This document shows positions 8,574-16,613 of a stretch of DNA of 47,169 nucleotides, piece after piece (positions within the stretch are counted from its first letter, which is position 1; each line of letters starts with the position of its first letter). The translations under genes were made by a program, and so were the position numbers. Under the pieces are notes generated by a model. The model ran no database searches. It saw only the letters and a list, made by a program, of their open reading frames with translations, and was not told the DNA's origin. The DNA is from Acidobacteriota bacterium (GTDB lineage Bacteria; Acidobacteriota; Terriglobia; Acidiferrales; UBA7541): NCBI GenBank assembly GCA_003223245.1, contig QHYI01000133.1, forward strand, positions 1-47,169, written 5' to 3'.

Positions 8574-9410
8574 ATGATGGAAAATGGGTCTTTTCCCTAT
8601 GGAGGAGTACGATCTGCCATTGCGTTTGAAAACGTGCGCATCGGCTTCGATGAAGGGGAAATTCTGCGTGGGGTGTCATTTCGCGTGCGCGAGCGGGAAA
8701 CCCTGGTCTTACTGGGGGAAACTGGCACGGGGAAAACGCTTACGTTGAAAATGGCAGCGGGTTTGCTGCGACCCGATAGCGGTACGGTCAACGTGCTGGG
8801 CCAAAGTGTTTCGGAAATGGAGGAGAAAGAGCTTCTGGCATTTCGCCGCAAGATCGGCTTCATGTTTCAGGAAGGAGCTCTGTTCGACTCCATGACCGTG
8901 GCCGACAACGTGGCATACCGGTTGCACGAAGATCATATGAGGGCAGAAGAGATCGAGCCGCGCGTAAGAGAAGTGCTGCGGTTTGTGGAACTGGAACACA
9001 CCATGGGCTTGCTTCCTTCCGAGTTGTCCGGTGGCATGAGGCGCCGCGTTTCCATCGCGCGAGCATTAGCGAATCGGCCCCCCATCGTGCTGTGCGATTC
9101 CCCAACGGCGGGTTTGGATCCCATGACCTCGCAGACGATCATCACGCTGATTTTGCGCCTGCGGGATATGTATGGAGTGACGGCGCTGCTCGCCACACAC
9201 CGGCTGCAGGATGGATTCGCGCTGGCGAACTTCCACTTTGACCCGCGAACCGAACGCGTTGTGGCTAACTCACAAAACGGGAGCGGACCAGCTGCAAATG
9301 CCGCCCACACGCGGTTTCTGGTCTATCGCGAGGGAGAGATTTATTTCGAAGGGGAGCCTGAGGAAATCGCGAATTCGAAAGACCCTTATCTGAAGCGTTT
9401 CTTGGTCTGA
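8574..9410 (+). CDS. mlaF: MlaF-like ABC transporter ATP-binding protein
   Basis: ATPase of the Mla lipid transporter. In the 278-residue product the Walker A is GETGTGKT (48-55), Q-loop Gln99, signature LSGGM (151-155) and H-loop His209 (ATHR). The Walker B region reads VLCDSPTAGLDP: the usual catalytic Glu after the Asp is Ser176, which may slow hydrolysis or mean another residue substitutes. The start is ATG 8574 or 8577; an upstream open extension to 8319 overlaps the divergent peptidase gene and has no family similarity. GGAGG at 8601-8605 lies inside the gene and is followed in frame only by an ATT. The gene is followed after 42 bp by mlaD. Confidence 0.92.
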   Translation: MMENGSFPYGGVRSAIAFENVRIGFDEGEILRGVSFRVRERETLVLLGETGTGKTLTLKMAAGLLRPDSGTVNVLGQSVSEMEEKELLAFRRKIGFMFQEGALFDSMTVADNVAYRLHEDHMRAEEIEPRVREVLRFVELEHTMGLLPSELSGGMRRRVSIARALANRPPIVLCDSPTAGLDPMTSQTIITLILRLRDMYGVTALLATHRLQDGFALANFHFDPRTERVVANSQNGSGPAANAAHTRFLVYREGEIYFEGEPEEIANSKDPYLKRFLV

Positions 9411-9452
9411 ATTTGCCGTAGCCTTTTTCTTGGTATCAGGAGGAAAGAACAA

Positions 9453-10544
9453 ATGCCACAACGAAGACAACTTACCTGGACGGAATTGCGGGTGGGGCTG
9501 TTTGTGCTGGTGGGCTTGTCCGTGCTGGCCGCGGGAATATTTTACGTAACCTCTGTGGGCGGAGGACCCCTGTCGCCGAAATACCGGTTGAAGACTTATC
9601 TGCCCGAGGTTTCGGGGTTAGTCGACGGAGCGGGTGTGAAGGTGGACGGCGTGGAAGTGGGCAACGTCGAATCCATCCGATTTATGCCTCGAACTGCGGG
9701 AAAGCCGGTAGATCGAAACAAGAATATCGAAGTGCTGATGCGCGTTAGCCGCAACTACCAAAGCGATATTTTGACCGATTCGGTGGCGAGTCTCAGGACC
9801 GAAGGCCTGTTAGGGAACCGCTATGTCACCATTTCGCGCGGACTGACGGGAACACAGGTCCCCGATAACGGAGTCATTCCCGGGACGGAAGAAAAGGCCA
9901 TGTCGGAAGTGGTGGAGCGAAGTGCCGATGTTCTGGGCAATCTTCAAGCATTGTCCACGGATGTGCGGGACATGATTGCCGGGGTGCAGCAAGGGCGCGG
10001 CTCGCTCGGAAAAATGCTGACCGACGACCAGGCCTATAATCACATGCGGGACATGCTCGCGAAGGGCGACGCGATGATGACCAGCATCCGCGACGGGCAA
10101 GGAACGCTCGGAAGGCTCGTTGCTTCCGATGAGCTGTATTCGAAAATCGATAAAGGGGCGGATAACATGAACGTGATGCTGGCGGACGTGCGGGCAGGAA
10201 AAGGAACACTGGGCAAATTGATCTACGACCCTACGCTCTACGACCAAGCCAAAGAAGCGATGACCAATGGCAACACCATGATCAAGGACGCGCGCGAGGG
10301 CAAAGGTTCGTTGGGCAAATTCATAACCGATGACACGCTTTATGACAAGCTGCGCGAAACCAGCGCGAACTTTGCGTCGGCCTCCGCAAAGTTGAATGAC
10401 AACACCACGACCGCGGGAAAAATGTTCACAGACCCGAAACTTTACGACAACCTTGCGGGACTGACCGGAGACATGCGACTGTTGATCGGAGATTTCCGGC
10501 AAAATCCGAAGAAATTCCTGCGCATCAAAGTCGCGATGTTCTGA
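9453..10544 (+). CDS. mlaD: MlaD/Mce-domain lipid-binding protein with 34-residue repeats
   Basis: Periplasmic, membrane-anchored substrate-binding part of the Mla transporter. The 363-residue product has one N-terminal transmembrane helix (about 12-31, ELRVGLFVLVGLSVLAAGIF), an MCE domain (about 40-140, with VSGLVDGAGVKVDGVEVGNV) and a C-terminal half built of five tandem 34-residue repeats. AGGAGGAAAG precedes the ATG, an excellent ribosome site. E. coli MlaD is only about 180 residues, so the repeat tail roughly doubles the size. It could form an extended helical shaft toward the outer membrane, but that is inference. Confidence 0.93.
   Translation: MPQRRQLTWTELRVGLFVLVGLSVLAAGIFYVTSVGGGPLSPKYRLKTYLPEVSGLVDGAGVKVDGVEVGNVESIRFMPRTAGKPVDRNKNIEVLMRVSRNYQSDILTDSVASLRTEGLLGNRYVTISRGLTGTQVPDNGVIPGTEEKAMSEVVERSADVLGNLQALSTDVRDMIAGVQQGRGSLGKMLTDDQAYNHMRDMLAKGDAMMTSIRDGQGTLGRLVASDELYSKIDKGADNMNVMLADVRAGKGTLGKLIYDPTLYDQAKEAMTNGNTMIKDAREGKGSLGKFITDDTLYDKLRETSANFASASAKLNDNTTTAGKMFTDPKLYDNLAGLTGDMRLLIGDFRQNPKKFLRIKVAMF
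9990..10499 (+). repeat. Five tandem 102-bp (34-residue) coding repeats in mlaD
   Basis: Units start at 9990, 10092, 10194, 10296 and 10398, each exactly 102 bp apart. They open QGRGSLGKMLTDDQAY, DGQGTLGRLVASDELY, AGKGTLGKLIYDPTLY, EGKGSLGKFITDDTLY and DNTTTAGKMFTDPKLY. Consensus: xGxG(S/T)LG(K/R)xxxDxxLY then about 18 variable helical residues. Confidence 0.88.
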
Positions 10545-10645
10545 AAGCCCAGGGCCTTTGCCGGAATGGCCGCAATTGTGCTGTAATGCGGCTGTAACAT
10601 TCGGCACCTACTCTTGCCCTTTGATCCGCTTCTCGTTCGAGGCCC

Positions 10646-11413
10646 ATGGAAACTCAAGATGTTGTACAAAAACCGGCGCGGACCGAGCCGTCAAAATCCA
10701 CTCTTCCGCAGCCGGGGCGGCCGGTTCCCAGCCGTGCCTATCCCGGCGCGTTGATCGTGGTCGAGGGAACCGACGGCTCCGGAAAAAGCACGCAATTGTA
10801 TTTGCTCAAGCGCTGGCTGGAAATCGGCGGTTACCGGCTGCACTTCACGGAATGGAATTCTTCGCCGCTGGTAAAATCGGCGACCCGGCGCGGCAAGCAG
10901 CGGCGCTTGCTTACACCCACCACCTTTTCGCTCTTGCACGCCGCCGATTTTGCCGACCGCTGCGAGCGGCAAATCATGCCCTTGCTCCAAGGAGATTATC
11001 TGGTTCTGGCCGACCGCTACATCTACACCGCGTTCGCGCGCGATACGGCCAGGGGCTGTTCGACCCGCTGGCTGCGAAATCTCTATCGTTTCGCGCCGAT
11101 TCCAGACATTACCTTTTATTTCCGCGCGCCGCTCGATGTAGCGGTGAACCGTATTCTCAGTGGCCGTCCCAGGCTCAAATACTATGAAGCAGGCATGGAC
11201 CTGGGGCTGTCGTACGACCGCGCCGAGAGTTTTCGTTTATTCCAGGCGCGGATCCTCGAGGAATACGACAAGATGGTGGAAACCGACAATTTCGTAGTGC
11301 TTGACGGAACCATGCCGGTCAACAAATTGCAAAAACAGATGCGCGAAATCGTTGCGTCGAAGATCGATCTCAAGCGCTTCGCCCCTCGCGCGGAGGAAGC
11401 GGAGAAGGCATGA
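10646..11413 (+). CDS. Thymidylate-kinase-like P-loop kinase, copy 1
   Basis: A 255-residue protein of the dTMP kinase superfamily: Walker A GTDGSGKST (41-49), DRY-type motif LADRYIYT (121-128) and a C-terminal LILDG-like strand (FVVLDG). Classical Tmk phosphorylates dTMP to dTDP; this one has a 33-residue Pro-rich leader and lacks the usual neighbour holB, and sits beside a second diverged copy and phosphate-linked genes. It may therefore be the housekeeping Tmk or a kinase for another phosphate substrate. Its stop overlaps the start of the next gene (ATGA), so the two are translationally coupled and could form a heterodimer. Confidence 0.82.
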   Translation: METQDVVQKPARTEPSKSTLPQPGRPVPSRAYPGALIVVEGTDGSGKSTQLYLLKRWLEIGGYRLHFTEWNSSPLVKSATRRGKQRRLLTPTTFSLLHAADFADRCERQIMPLLQGDYLVLADRYIYTAFARDTARGCSTRWLRNLYRFAPIPDITFYFRAPLDVAVNRILSGRPRLKYYEAGMDLGLSYDRAESFRLFQARILEEYDKMVETDNFVVLDGTMPVNKLQKQMREIVASKIDLKRFAPRAEEAEKA

Positions 11414-12258
11414 CGGACCCGGAAAAAGAGAAGCCCGCGGCCGCGGTTACTGCGACAGACATGCCTGCGTCTCCGTCCGCGGCTCCGGCGTCGCCAAAAA
11501 CGGCTTCAGCTCCCGAAGATTCCGGCTCGCAAAAGTTTTTCGGCGAGCCCCTGGTTGGCTTTGATCCCAGCGAAATTACCGGCAGCCTGATCGTGATTGA
11601 AGGCATGGACGGCTCGGGACGCTCTACGCAAATCACTCTTTTGCAGGAATGGCTGGAGTCGGAAGGCTTCGCCGTACAAACCAGCGGCCTGCGGCGTTCG
11701 AATCTCGTAGGGCGAGATATTGATGAACTCCTCGCCAAAAACGCGGTGACCCGCCTCACGCTCGTCCTGATGTACGCCACAGATTTCTTTGACCAGGTCG
11801 AGCACCGCATCCTGCCGGCGCTGCGCTCCGGCACGATCGTGCTCGCGGACCGTTATATCTTCACCTTGATTGGCCGCGGTGTGGTGCGCGGCATCAACCG
11901 CGAATACATGAGCGGGCTCTACGCCATGGCGCTGCGCCCGCATCTGACTTTCTGGCTGAACGTGCGCCCGGAAACCGCCTTCGGCCGCGAGTTCCGCAAA
12001 GCGCAGGCCATCAGCTACTGGGAGGCGGGCCGCGACATGTCGCTTTCCCACGATCTCTACTGGTCCTTTATCCGCTACCAGACTATGATTAAGCGCGAAT
12101 TCGAAGTGATGGCGAAAAAGCACAACTTCATCGAACTGGACGGCGAAGCCACCGTGCCCGCCGTCAACAAGCTGCTGCGTCAGCGCATTGCCGAGCAACT
12201 CGGCATCCGCTCCACGAAGTACACTCCCTCCTCCGCCCTGGCTCACCTCTGGCGGTAA
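11410..12258 (+). CDS. Thymidylate-kinase-like protein, copy 2, altered Walker A
   Basis: A 282-residue paralog of the preceding gene: IVIEGMDGSGRST (61-73) and LADRYIFT (146-153) align with its motifs. The P-loop Lys is Arg71, a change that often weakens or abolishes nucleotide phosphoryl transfer, so this copy may be catalytically impaired or regulatory. The first 57 residues are Ala/Pro/Ser-rich and probably disordered. It starts inside the stop of copy 1 and ends 8 bp before the Ppx/GppA gene, placing all three in one operon. Function is not established from sequence. Confidence 0.8.
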   Translation: MTDPEKEKPAAAVTATDMPASPSAAPASPKTASAPEDSGSQKFFGEPLVGFDPSEITGSLIVIEGMDGSGRSTQITLLQEWLESEGFAVQTSGLRRSNLVGRDIDELLAKNAVTRLTLVLMYATDFFDQVEHRILPALRSGTIVLADRYIFTLIGRGVVRGINREYMSGLYAMALRPHLTFWLNVRPETAFGREFRKAQAISYWEAGRDMSLSHDLYWSFIRYQTMIKREFEVMAKKHNFIELDGEATVPAVNKLLRQRIAEQLGIRSTKYTPSSALAHLWR

Positions 12259-12266
12259 CTTCGCCG

Positions 12267-13862
12267 ATGCCCGACCCGGTTCACATCGCGGCCATCGATG
12301 CCGGCACCAACGCCGTACGCCTTTCCATAGCGCGCGCTCACTCCGCCTTGGATATCGAGCCCCTGCAGAATGAACGATACCCCTTGCGTCTGGGCGAAAG
12401 CGTGTTTGTACGGCCCCGCTTTACCGAGGACGTTTTCAAGAAAGCTGCCAAAGCCTTCCGCTATTTCCGTGAAGTCATGGACGATTTCGGGGTGGCGCGC
12501 TACCGTGCCGTGGCCACCAGCGCCACGCGAGAGGCGGAAAACCGCGATGCCTTCGTCCGCTCCGTGAAGAGAAAATCCGGAATCCTTCTGGAAGTGATCA
12601 GCGCGGCGGAAGAATCCCGCCTAGGCAGGGAGGCGGTGCTTACGGCGGTGGGGCCGGAAGCTGTGCCCCGTTGCATTGTGGACCTGGGTGGCGGAAGCTT
12701 GGAGATTAGCATTCTCCGTGACCACGCCGTGGAACAAAGTGCTCAACTGCCCGTGGGCTGTGTTCGGCTTATGACCACGTTGAATCTTCCCGGAGTGATC
12801 CGGCCCGCAGAGCGCGAACAGGTGCGTAAGTACCTGCGCGCCCTGTTGGAGTCAAAACTGTCGCCTAGGCCCAACCTTGGCGAGGGAATCGCCGTGGCTC
12901 TCGGCGGCAATGCGGAAGCCCTGGCCGACATCGCTCCAGGAGAGCGAGTTCACGGCTTGCCGACCATCGAACTCTCCCTGTTGAGGGAACGCTTGCCCGA
13001 CATTCTCAGCCGCGACGTGCGTGAACGTATGAAGATTTATGGAGTGCGCCGCGACCGCGCCGACGTGATAGGCATCGCCGCGATTATTTTTGTCACCCTC
13101 GGGCGCTACCTGAATCTTCGCCTCTTTGCCGTTCCAGGCGTCGGCGTGCGCGAAGGGCTTCTGCAGCAAATCGCCCACGAAACGTTTTCTCGCAAGGAAC
13201 CTCATCGCTACAACAGCGCTGCCCGCCAGTTACTCCTGGGGACACGCAGTTTTGCGCGCAGGCTCGAATATGACCAGCGACACGCGGAACACGTGCGCGA
13301 ACTGAGTCTCCAGCTTTTTGACCAGCTGCAGCCGGTGCACCGTTTGCCGCCGCAGACCCGCGTGCTTCTCGAGGCGGGAGCTTTGTTGCACGATACCGGG
13401 CACATGATCAGTCACCGCGGACACCACAAACATGGCGAGTATCTGGTGTTGAGTGGCGACATTCCCGGGCTCGAAGGGCGCGAACGTGGCATCGTCGCAG
13501 GCTTGGTGCGGTATCACAATCGCAAGTCGGAACCTGCCGCCCATCATCCTGCCTATTCAGCTTTGGACGATGCCGATAAACCCGTACTGCGAAGATTGGC
13601 GGCTATTTTGCGGATTGCCGAGAGCCTCGACCATTCCCACCGCCAGCGCGTTGTGAAAATTCACACCTCCTTCCACCGCGGGGCCGTGAGTTTGGAAGTG
13701 CAGGCTCGCGGTGACGCAGCGGAAGATTTGCGCGACGCAGGCCGCAGCACAGAATGGTTCGAAAAAGAGTGTCACGTGAAAGTGTATACGCGACGAGCTC
13801 CCAGTTTTATGAACCGGCTCCGGCGGTTGTTCCGCCCGTCGTCGGCCTTGAGAGATTCGTGA
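12267..13862 (+). CDS. Ppx/GppA phosphatase with C-terminal HD domain
   Basis: Exopolyphosphatase / guanosine pentaphosphate phosphatase family. The 531-residue product has the actin-fold phosphate motifs AIDAGTNAVRL (9-19), AAEESRLGRE (113-122, catalytic Glu and Arg) and VDLGGGSLEI (138-147). From about 320 an HD domain follows: His342, LLHDTGH (His375, Asp376), HHKHGEYL (386-393) and a final Asp in AESLD. The two-domain layout is like E. coli Ppx, which degrades polyphosphate processively. It is packed against the two kinase-like genes and sixA, supporting a role in phosphate/polyphosphate turnover; ppGpp hydrolysis is the alternative. Confidence 0.93.
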   Translation: MPDPVHIAAIDAGTNAVRLSIARAHSALDIEPLQNERYPLRLGESVFVRPRFTEDVFKKAAKAFRYFREVMDDFGVARYRAVATSATREAENRDAFVRSVKRKSGILLEVISAAEESRLGREAVLTAVGPEAVPRCIVDLGGGSLEISILRDHAVEQSAQLPVGCVRLMTTLNLPGVIRPAEREQVRKYLRALLESKLSPRPNLGEGIAVALGGNAEALADIAPGERVHGLPTIELSLLRERLPDILSRDVRERMKIYGVRRDRADVIGIAAIIFVTLGRYLNLRLFAVPGVGVREGLLQQIAHETFSRKEPHRYNSAARQLLLGTRSFARRLEYDQRHAEHVRELSLQLFDQLQPVHRLPPQTRVLLEAGALLHDTGHMISHRGHHKHGEYLVLSGDIPGLEGRERGIVAGLVRYHNRKSEPAAHHPAYSALDDADKPVLRRLAAILRIAESLDHSHRQRVVKIHTSFHRGAVSLEVQARGDAAEDLRDAGRSTEWFEKECHVKVYTRRAPSFMNRLRRLFRPSSALRDS

Positions 13863-13899
13863 ACGATCCGCGAGTCCAGCAGAAGGTTAGGAGAAGAAG

Positions 13900-14403
13900 A
13901 TGGAGCTCTACATCGTCCGGCACGGCATCGCGATCGATCGCGAAGACCCGAAATGCCCTGCGGATCCGGAAAGGTATTTGACCGAAGAGGGCGTCGAGAA
14001 AACGAAGGGAGTCGCGAAGGGCTTGGCTGCGCTTGGCGTAGCTCCCGGCCTGTTCCTGACCAGCCCGTACACGCGGGCGCTGCAAACAGCAGAGATTTTC
14101 GCCGATGCCCTGGATTACGCAAGGCAGAAAATCCGGCGAAGCGAATTGCTGTTGCCCGGCGCCGAGCCAACGTTGCTCTTTCGCGAGCTCGCTCGCGAGA
14201 AACAAGCCTCTTCAATTTTTCTGTTTGGTCATGCGCCGCATCTCGACGACGTCGTTGCCACCGTGCTCGGCTCCAAAAAGCATGGGACGGCTTTGAAAAA
14301 AGCCGGAGTAGCTCTGCTTGACATGAAACGCATTTCCCCGCCGACGGGCTCGCTGGCATGGCTGGCAACCCCAAAGTTACTGCGCAAAGCAGCGCAGGAC
14401 TAG
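13900..14403 (+). CDS. sixA: SixA-type phosphohistidine phosphatase
   Basis: Histidine-phosphatase superfamily protein of 167 residues. The RHG motif (7-9, nucleophile His8), TSPYTRALQTAE and FGHAPHLD (second catalytic His) are all present. SixA removes phosphate from His of phosphotransfer domains; relatives are often found beside ppk, ppx and CHAD genes. AGGAGAAG precedes the ATG. It lies 37 bp after the Ppx/GppA gene and ends the plus-strand run begun at 10646. Confidence 0.9.
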   Translation: MELYIVRHGIAIDREDPKCPADPERYLTEEGVEKTKGVAKGLAALGVAPGLFLTSPYTRALQTAEIFADALDYARQKIRRSELLLPGAEPTLLFRELAREKQASSIFLFGHAPHLDDVVATVLGSKKHGTALKKAGVALLDMKRISPPTGSLAWLATPKLLRKAAQD

Positions 14404-14776
14404 TAGCCACGTAGGAGGGCGTAACCCCTCGGCAGATTTTCAAGAGCAACCGCAATGAGCGTATGCGTTGAGATTCCTTGCCGGAGCAACGGAGGAGCAT
14501 CGTAGTTCTAGAACCTAGTTGGGGTCCATTCTTGCCAGCGAGCCAAGCGGTGCAAGAAACCGTTCATCGGACTCTGCGGCTCTCATTACGATGTTTTAAA
14601 CGTAACCGCTTGCGGCGCTGCCGCTCGGCGCGAGTACGGCTTTTGTAAGCCTCACTGCTTGAAGATTTTATTAACAAGTTCGCGTTATTACTCATACGGG
14701 CTATTTTATATCACGGTGTATATCATGGCGTTGACATTGCCGGTACTTTCGTTCTATGTTTGTTATCAGGTGGTAT
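14404..14776. other. Intergenic stretch without a recognised gene
   Basis: No coding signal was found. The right part is AT-rich, with an imperfect palindrome around ATATCACGGTGTATAT near 14709-14724 and a promoter-like pair (14731-14760) serving the small ORF. No clear terminator for sixA was identified. Confidence 0.5.
14731..14760 (+). promoter_or_regulatory. Sigma70-like promoter for the small ORF
   Basis: TTGACA at 14731-14736 is a perfect -35; 18 bases later TATGTT (14755-14760) matches 4 of 6 -10 positions. Transcription would begin near 14767, just before the AGGTGG ribosome site at 14768-14773. This would exclude the ATG at 14756 as a start. Confidence 0.55.
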
Positions 14777-14977
14777 ATGAGTTTACAGCCACAGCAGCAT
14801 AATGAAGCGCTGTTGCAGCAAAGTAGCGAGGATGAGTTTCGCGACTTGCGATTTAAGGCCGTAGCGGAAGCCTTCCTGGAACTTTCGGACCTTCTCGACG
14901 ACTACGCTCCGGTTTGGTACCCCGAGCGAAGCCGCAATCGCGTTTTGGCGGCGCGCCAGCTTCTGCAAAAGGGCTAA
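14777..14977 (+). CDS. Small hypothetical acidic protein, 66 aa
   Basis: MSLQPQQHNEALLQQ... with an acidic helix (FRDLRFKAVAEAFLELSDLL) and a tail DDYAPVWYPERSRNRV. I do not recognise a named family, though small proteins with an EYAPxWY-like motif occur in related genomes by recollection. A good AGGTGG ribosome site and a promoter-like sequence support it as real. It has no signal peptide or membrane segment. It is convergent with the CHAD gene and follows the phosphate-linked operon. Confidence 0.6.
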   Translation: MSLQPQQHNEALLQQSSEDEFRDLRFKAVAEAFLELSDLLDDYAPVWYPERSRNRVLAARQLLQKG

Positions 14978-15089
14978 GGTTGTGCCTTGCTTACGGGCCG
15001 AGACTTCCTCACCTAGGCCGCGTACCTGAAGGGCCGTCCCGCAGGCGTTCCCCGAACCTTCCGGGAGTAAGTCTTGCCCTTTGCCTAAT

Positions 15090-16613
15090 TTAATCTGAGG
15101 AAGCCACCGGCTGAATCTCGACGTTTTGGCGGGCAGCCAATTCCACCACTTTTGCTTGTTTCACCACGGCCTTCAAAATCACCGGAATCCCCAGATATTC
15201 TTCAATCAAATGCTTCCCGGCGGCAAGGCGCGCGGCAGTCTCCACATCGTCCACCAGCCCGCGCACACGAACAACAATTGTCTCAGCGGACTTTTCTGCT
15301 CGCAAGCCCGCGCCGCTTTCCACGCCGCATTTGCGAAGCGCAATGGCCAATCGCAATACCCCTGCTAATGCGCGAACGTGATTCTGCTTCTCCACAGACA
15401 ATTTCGAAAACGCCCCCTTCTTCTTGGAGGGCTCGGCGCCACGGTGATAGCGGGCCACGGTGCCGAGCAATTCCCATTCTTCGTTGGTCCATCCGGGGGC
15501 CAGGGGAAGACCAAGAATAAATTTGCGCGCAGCCTTGTGCGGAGCCTTATGAGCATTCGTCTTTCCGGCCGCATGCAACCGCGCCGCGGCCAGTAGGATG
15601 TGCTTCAGCCTTGGTTCGCGAAATGCCGGGGCAGCGTCCGCGCGTTTCAATGCCTCGTATACCGCCACAGCAATGCGCGAGATCTGCGAGGTGCGGCTGG
15701 GGTCTGGGTCGACAGCACGGGCGGTAGCCCGCAACCGCGCTTCGGCGGCTGCCTCCGCACGACCGTTGGTAGGCAGGCCAGCGCGCCACAAGCTCCAAAG
15801 GCTCGTTTTGCCGAGCGTGAGCTGCCGGTACGTGCGGATGAATTTTTGGCGTTCCCGGCCAATGATTTCCACCCACAAATTCAACGAATCTTCCGTTTCC
15901 ACGAAATCCGATTTCTTCACGACCTCCAACAGCACATCCAGGTCGTGAATTTCTCCGAGTAAATCCTGGACCCGCTTCAGGTTGTCGGTCCAAATCGCGT
16001 AATGCTCCGGCAGCAGGCTCTCAACCGTATACCGAAACCGCTTTAGCCCAATGCGCAGTGCATGCCAAGGTTTAGGCCTCTCCGTGCGCAAAGCTTTTGC
16101 ATGAAGTTCTTTTGCGCTTTCGAACCGCTCGAGCGCCAGGCATTCTGCCGCCAAACTCCCTGCCGGGACCAGCCGGATGCGTTTCCGCAGTGCCCGCTCA
16201 AGTCGCTTCCACAATTTTTCATCGAATCGGGCGACGCTGCGTAATGCCGCATCGCGCAGTTCTGGTTCCTTGGAATCAAAGGATGCTAGCAATTGCGCGC
16301 GCACCAGGTCGTTTTCCGGCCCGAGCTTCTTGACCCACTCGTTCATCACTTGCGCATCCCGCAGCGCGCCTAGCGCGCGGAAAAGTTTGCGTGCGGCTTT
16401 ACGCATCTCGGGCCAGGCTGGATCAGGATCGATCTCTTCCATGGCAGCTGCTACCGAACGGCACCGCCGAATCGCCACGCGCAGGTCATGCACCGCTTCC
16501 ATGTCGGGAGATGAGCGGACCGAGTCCAGCTCCTTTAGGACTTGGTCCATCCAGAACGACAGGTCGCGATGCTCACCGTGAGCACCCGCAGAAAGCGGAG
16601 TTACAGTAGACAC
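15090..16613 (-). CDS. CHAD domain protein with degenerate HD-like C-terminus
   Basis: The 507-residue product has a CHAD domain: VHDLRVAIRRCRS (around 41-53), LRDAQVMNEW, WHALRIGLKRFRYTVE and LLGEIHDLDVL, the conserved His/Arg/Lys helices that bind polyphosphate or other polyanions. Its last ~170 residues (ARLHAAGKT, APHKAARKFILGLPL, TVARYHRGAEPSKK, LAGVLRLAIAL) parallel the HD domain of the nearby Ppx/GppA protein but the HD pair is HA, so it is likely a non-catalytic copy. I chose GTG 16613 because TCGAGG lies 6 bases upstream; the frame stays open to 17024 but those residues resemble nothing in the family. Confidence 0.85.
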   Translation of the reverse strand: MSTVTPLSAGAHGEHRDLSFWMDQVLKELDSVRSSPDMEAVHDLRVAIRRCRSVAAAMEEIDPDPAWPEMRKAARKLFRALGALRDAQVMNEWVKKLGPENDLVRAQLLASFDSKEPELRDAALRSVARFDEKLWKRLERALRKRIRLVPAGSLAAECLALERFESAKELHAKALRTERPKPWHALRIGLKRFRYTVESLLPEHYAIWTDNLKRVQDLLGEIHDLDVLLEVVKKSDFVETEDSLNLWVEIIGRERQKFIRTYRQLTLGKTSLWSLWRAGLPTNGRAEAAAEARLRATARAVDPDPSRTSQISRIAVAVYEALKRADAAPAFREPRLKHILLAAARLHAAGKTNAHKAPHKAARKFILGLPLAPGWTNEEWELLGTVARYHRGAEPSKKKGAFSKLSVEKQNHVRALAGVLRLAIALRKCGVESGAGLRAEKSAETIVVRVRGLVDDVETAARLAAGKHLIEEYLGIPVILKAVVKQAKVVELAARQNVEIQPVASSD

